Of a DNA stretch of 64,000 nucleotides, positions 62,528-64,000 are shown piece by piece. Positions within the stretch are counted from its first letter, which is position 1. Every line of letters begins with the position of its first letter. The notes beneath the pieces were generated by a model. That model was not told where the DNA came from and searched no databases. It saw only the letters and a program-made list of their open reading frames with translations. The position numbers and the translations under genes were made by a program. Source of the DNA: Oerskovia douganii (GTDB lineage: Bacteria; Actinomycetota; Actinomycetes; Actinomycetales; Cellulomonadaceae); the NCBI RefSeq assembly GCF_015142735.1, contig NZ_JACSPN010000013.1, forward strand, positions 55,012 to 119,011. Direction: 5' to 3'.

Positions 62528-62850
62528 AGCCGCACGCCTCGGCTCGAAAGTACTTTCGACGCGACCGCCTGACCGAGAGCGGAATCGTGTGCGCGGCCCA
62601 GGATCCGGTGTTCCGCGCCCCGCTCGACGACGAGGATGACCCGCGGCGCTGGCTCCTTCTCGGGTTCGACGACGCCGGCAGGGTGTTGGAACTCGTGATC
62701 CTGGCGTTCGACTCCGGTGAGGAACTGGTCATCCACGCTATGAAAGCGCGTGCGCAGTACCTCGACCTGTTGTCCCAGGGCCACGTCTCAGGCGAGCAGC
62801 TCGGACGGGCTGAGCACCGTGATGCCCTCGATGCCGCCCCCGGCACGTGA
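62509..62850 (+). CDS. Putative toxin partner of the RHH protein (BrnT-like appearance)
   Basis: A 113-aa protein (108 aa from GTG 62524, which overlaps the antitoxin stop as GTGA and is a likely alternative start). The core KYFRRDRLTESGIVCAAQDP ... RRWLLLGFDDAGRVLELVIL ... GEELVIHAMKARAQYLDLL has the strand order and basic C-terminal helix of small RelE/BrnT-like RNases. Identity to BrnT is weak and a family cannot be fixed. It overlaps the convergent ATPase gene by 63 bp. Confidence 0.6.
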   Translation: MDARGVKPHASARKYFRRDRLTESGIVCAAQDPVFRAPLDDEDDPRRWLLLGFDDAGRVLELVILAFDSGEELVIHAMKARAQYLDLLSQGHVSGEQLGRAEHRDALDAAPGT

Positions 62851-64000
62851 GACAGCGATCAGCGGCGTGGTCCGTTCAGCGCCGGGGACGTTGTCACGGT
62901 GGTTGACCAGCTCGGCGGCGTCGCGAAGATCGAAGGGGGCGGTCTCGCGCCACTTGATCGAGCCGACGAAGGTCACAGTCCTCGCTGGGCGTCTGTCTGC
63001 GCCGACCAAGTCGACCTCTATGTCACCTTTGCGGTTCCACCAGCCGCCGACCACGGTGGACGCGGGCACGAGAGCGTCGTCGAGCGCTCTCTCCCACAGC
63101 AGCCGACGGACGACCGGCTCGACGGCGCGCCCCCGCCAGGTCGACCACCCGCGCTCGATGCGCTGGGTCACGATGTCGCCGCGGCCTGCGTCGATAAGGT
63201 CTGCGGCGTCGTGGAGGAAGGCGAGCCAGAAGCGCATGTACGGGTCTTCGATCCGGTACTGCTTGTGGTGCGCGGGTTTGGTCGAGAGCGGCTCGTCGAC
63301 GGCGACAACGCGGCGTTCGACGAGCACGTCCAGCGAGCGCGAGAGTGATGCGCGCTGGTCCACCTGGGCGGCTTGGCCGATGGTCGTGAAGGTGCGGGCA
63401 TCGGCGCCGATTGCGCGCAGCACGTCCTTCGCCTGGGTCTCGGCGGGGAACTCGGAGGACAGGACACGTTCCCCGGAGACGACGAGCGTGCTGACTGAGG
63501 TGGACAGGCCGTCGGCCAGATAGTCGGCGACCGACTGGCCCGGCTTCCAGGCGGTGACCAACGGGGGCAAGCCGCCTGTGACCAGATAGGCGTCGATTGC
63601 CTGCGCCGGATCGAGGCCCGTCATGCTCGCGACGTCCTGCGGGGTCAGCGGGTGGATCTCCTTGTCGACGCTGCGACCGTAAAACGGGCGCCCGTGACTG
63701 GTGAGCCGTTCCATCTCTGATCTGTTCGATCCGACGAGGAGCAGCAGTACCGGTAGCGCGGACAGACGGGTGTCCCACACGCCTTGCAGCGCACCCTCGA
63801 AGCCAGGATCGCCCGTCAGGTAGGAGACCTCGTCGAGGACGACGATCGACACCTGGTCGCGCGGAAGCGCGAGCGCGAGAACGGTCAGGGCGTCATGCCA
63901 GGAACCGGCGACGGCGTATCCGGCGGCGTCCGCACCGGGCAGGCCAGAGGCGGCGACGGTCTCAAGAAGGCGACGCTGCTCGATCTCGGGGCGCGAGCCG
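62788..64000 (-). CDS. AAA ATPase, archaeal-ATPase/DUF234-like, partial at window end
   Basis: The frame is open from 62788 through the window end; 404 codons are visible. The Walker B strand is VSIVVLDEVSYL, preceded in frame by about 49 residues (SRPEIEQRRLLETVAASG ... ALALPRDQ), so the GTG at 63852 is not the real start and the P-loop lies beyond the window. LLLVGSNRSEMERL, FYGRSVDKEIHPLTPQDV and AYLVTGGLPPLVTAW are typical of these ATPases. The C-terminal DUF234-like half has YRIEDPYMRFWLAFL and GDIEVDLVGADR, a nuclease-like pattern. Role unknown; often mobile. Confidence 0.83.
   Translation of the reverse strand, partial: GSRPEIEQRRLLETVAASGLPGADAAGYAVAGSWHDALTVLALALPRDQVSIVVLDEVSYLTGDPGFEGALQGVWDTRLSALPVLLLLVGSNRSEMERLTSHGRPFYGRSVDKEIHPLTPQDVASMTGLDPAQAIDAYLVTGGLPPLVTAWKPGQSVADYLADGLSTSVSTLVVSGERVLSSEFPAETQAKDVLRAIGADARTFTTIGQAAQVDQRASLSRSLDVLVERRVVAVDEPLSTKPAHHKQYRIEDPYMRFWLAFLHDAADLIDAGRGDIVTQRIERGWSTWRGRAVEPVVRRLLWERALDDALVPASTVVGGWWNRKGDIEVDLVGADRRPARTVTFVGSIKWRETAPFDLRDAAELVNHRDNVPGAERTTPLIAVSRAGGGIEGITVLSPSELLA

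Noticed and set aside
63852-63854. GTG at 63852 as the real start of the ATPase gene
   Set aside because: The frame stays open to the window end, encodes plausible protein before it, and a start there would leave the enzyme without its P-loop.

Overview
The window is high-GC DNA (strong G/C third-codon bias, many GTG starts, leaderless genes) from an actinobacterium, most likely a Micrococcales member of the Cellulomonas, Cellulosimicrobium or Promicromonospora type. That placement is an inference from gene content (kdpFABCDE, NdgR-leuCD, tRNA-Gln/tRNA-Glu next to leuCD, FAH near gltX, DUF3516 helicase, Acg-type nitroreductase, NMO/LLM enzymes), not from a marker-gene search. It reads as ordinary chromosome throughout. 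Only the last about 1.8 kb looks accessory: a ribbon-helix-helix/toxin-like pair facing a partial AAA ATPase.

1-5.2 kb: a VOC/glyoxalase gene behind a MarR-type palindrome, a DUF4203-like membrane protein and a universal stress protein. A KDG module follows: an IclR regulator divergent from KDPG aldolase (eda) and 2-keto-3-deoxygluconate kinase, closed by a strong hairpin. 5.4-14.5 kb: a small hypothetical protein, then a complete high-affinity K+ uptake operon on the + strand. It holds a 32-aa membrane peptide, kdpF, kdpA, kdpB, kdpC, kdpD and kdpE, almost all coupled by ATGA/GTGA overlaps. Phased CGTCAA repeats in front of it look like a KdpE box, and kdpB carries a long N-terminal extension containing a 20-bp perfect inverted repeat.

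14.5-24.4 kb: a TFIIB-type zinc-ribbon protein with internal tandem repeats, an SDR oxidoreductase, a bile-acid:Na+ symporter-like transporter and a DoxX/HxlR divergent pair. Then come a frameshifted GNAT gene, SufE, a DUF1254/DUF1214 protein, a rhodanese, YbaK, a VIT1/CCC1 transporter and an Acg-family nitroreductase. 24.5-35.6 kb: a DUF3516 helicase, YdeI-like protein, AGCS Na+/alanine symporter, GH114-like lipoprotein, APH-family kinase, a protein of the family usually named 3-methyladenine glycosylase, a DUF4190 membrane protein, DUF1622, a YjbR-like protein and a FUSC protein. 35.7-43.5 kb: an operon of USP and two CrcB fluoride channel halves, aldo/keto reductase coupled to a DUF418-type membrane protein, a methyltransferase, FAH hydrolase, glutaminase-STAS and an AhpD-like protein.

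43.5-58.5 kb: a MocR/PdxR regulator, gltX with a HAD phosphatase, a LysR/YeiH divergent pair with a 21-bp palindrome over the regulator start codon, a mycothiol/DinB-type protein coupled to a methyltransferase, and three tRNAs (Gln-CTG, two identical Glu-CTC). Then a nitronate monooxygenase ending inside a 10-bp tandem repeat, a PH-domain protein with a 55-aa membrane partner, and NdgR divergent from leuCD. 58.5-64 kb: LLM oxidoreductase, DUF808 protein, dihydrolipoyl dehydrogenase, and the terminal toxin-antitoxin-like pair with the partial ATPase.

Two themes recur. Many genes (gltX, FAH, lpdA, pdxR, the BASS transporter, the LysR gene, ndgR and others) start 6-8 nt after a TAGGCT-like -10 box, implying leaderless mRNAs. 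Convergent gene pairs are separated by strong G/C hairpins, several built on a shared CGCCGTCGGG core or a shared CACCCGTCTCGCGC element.
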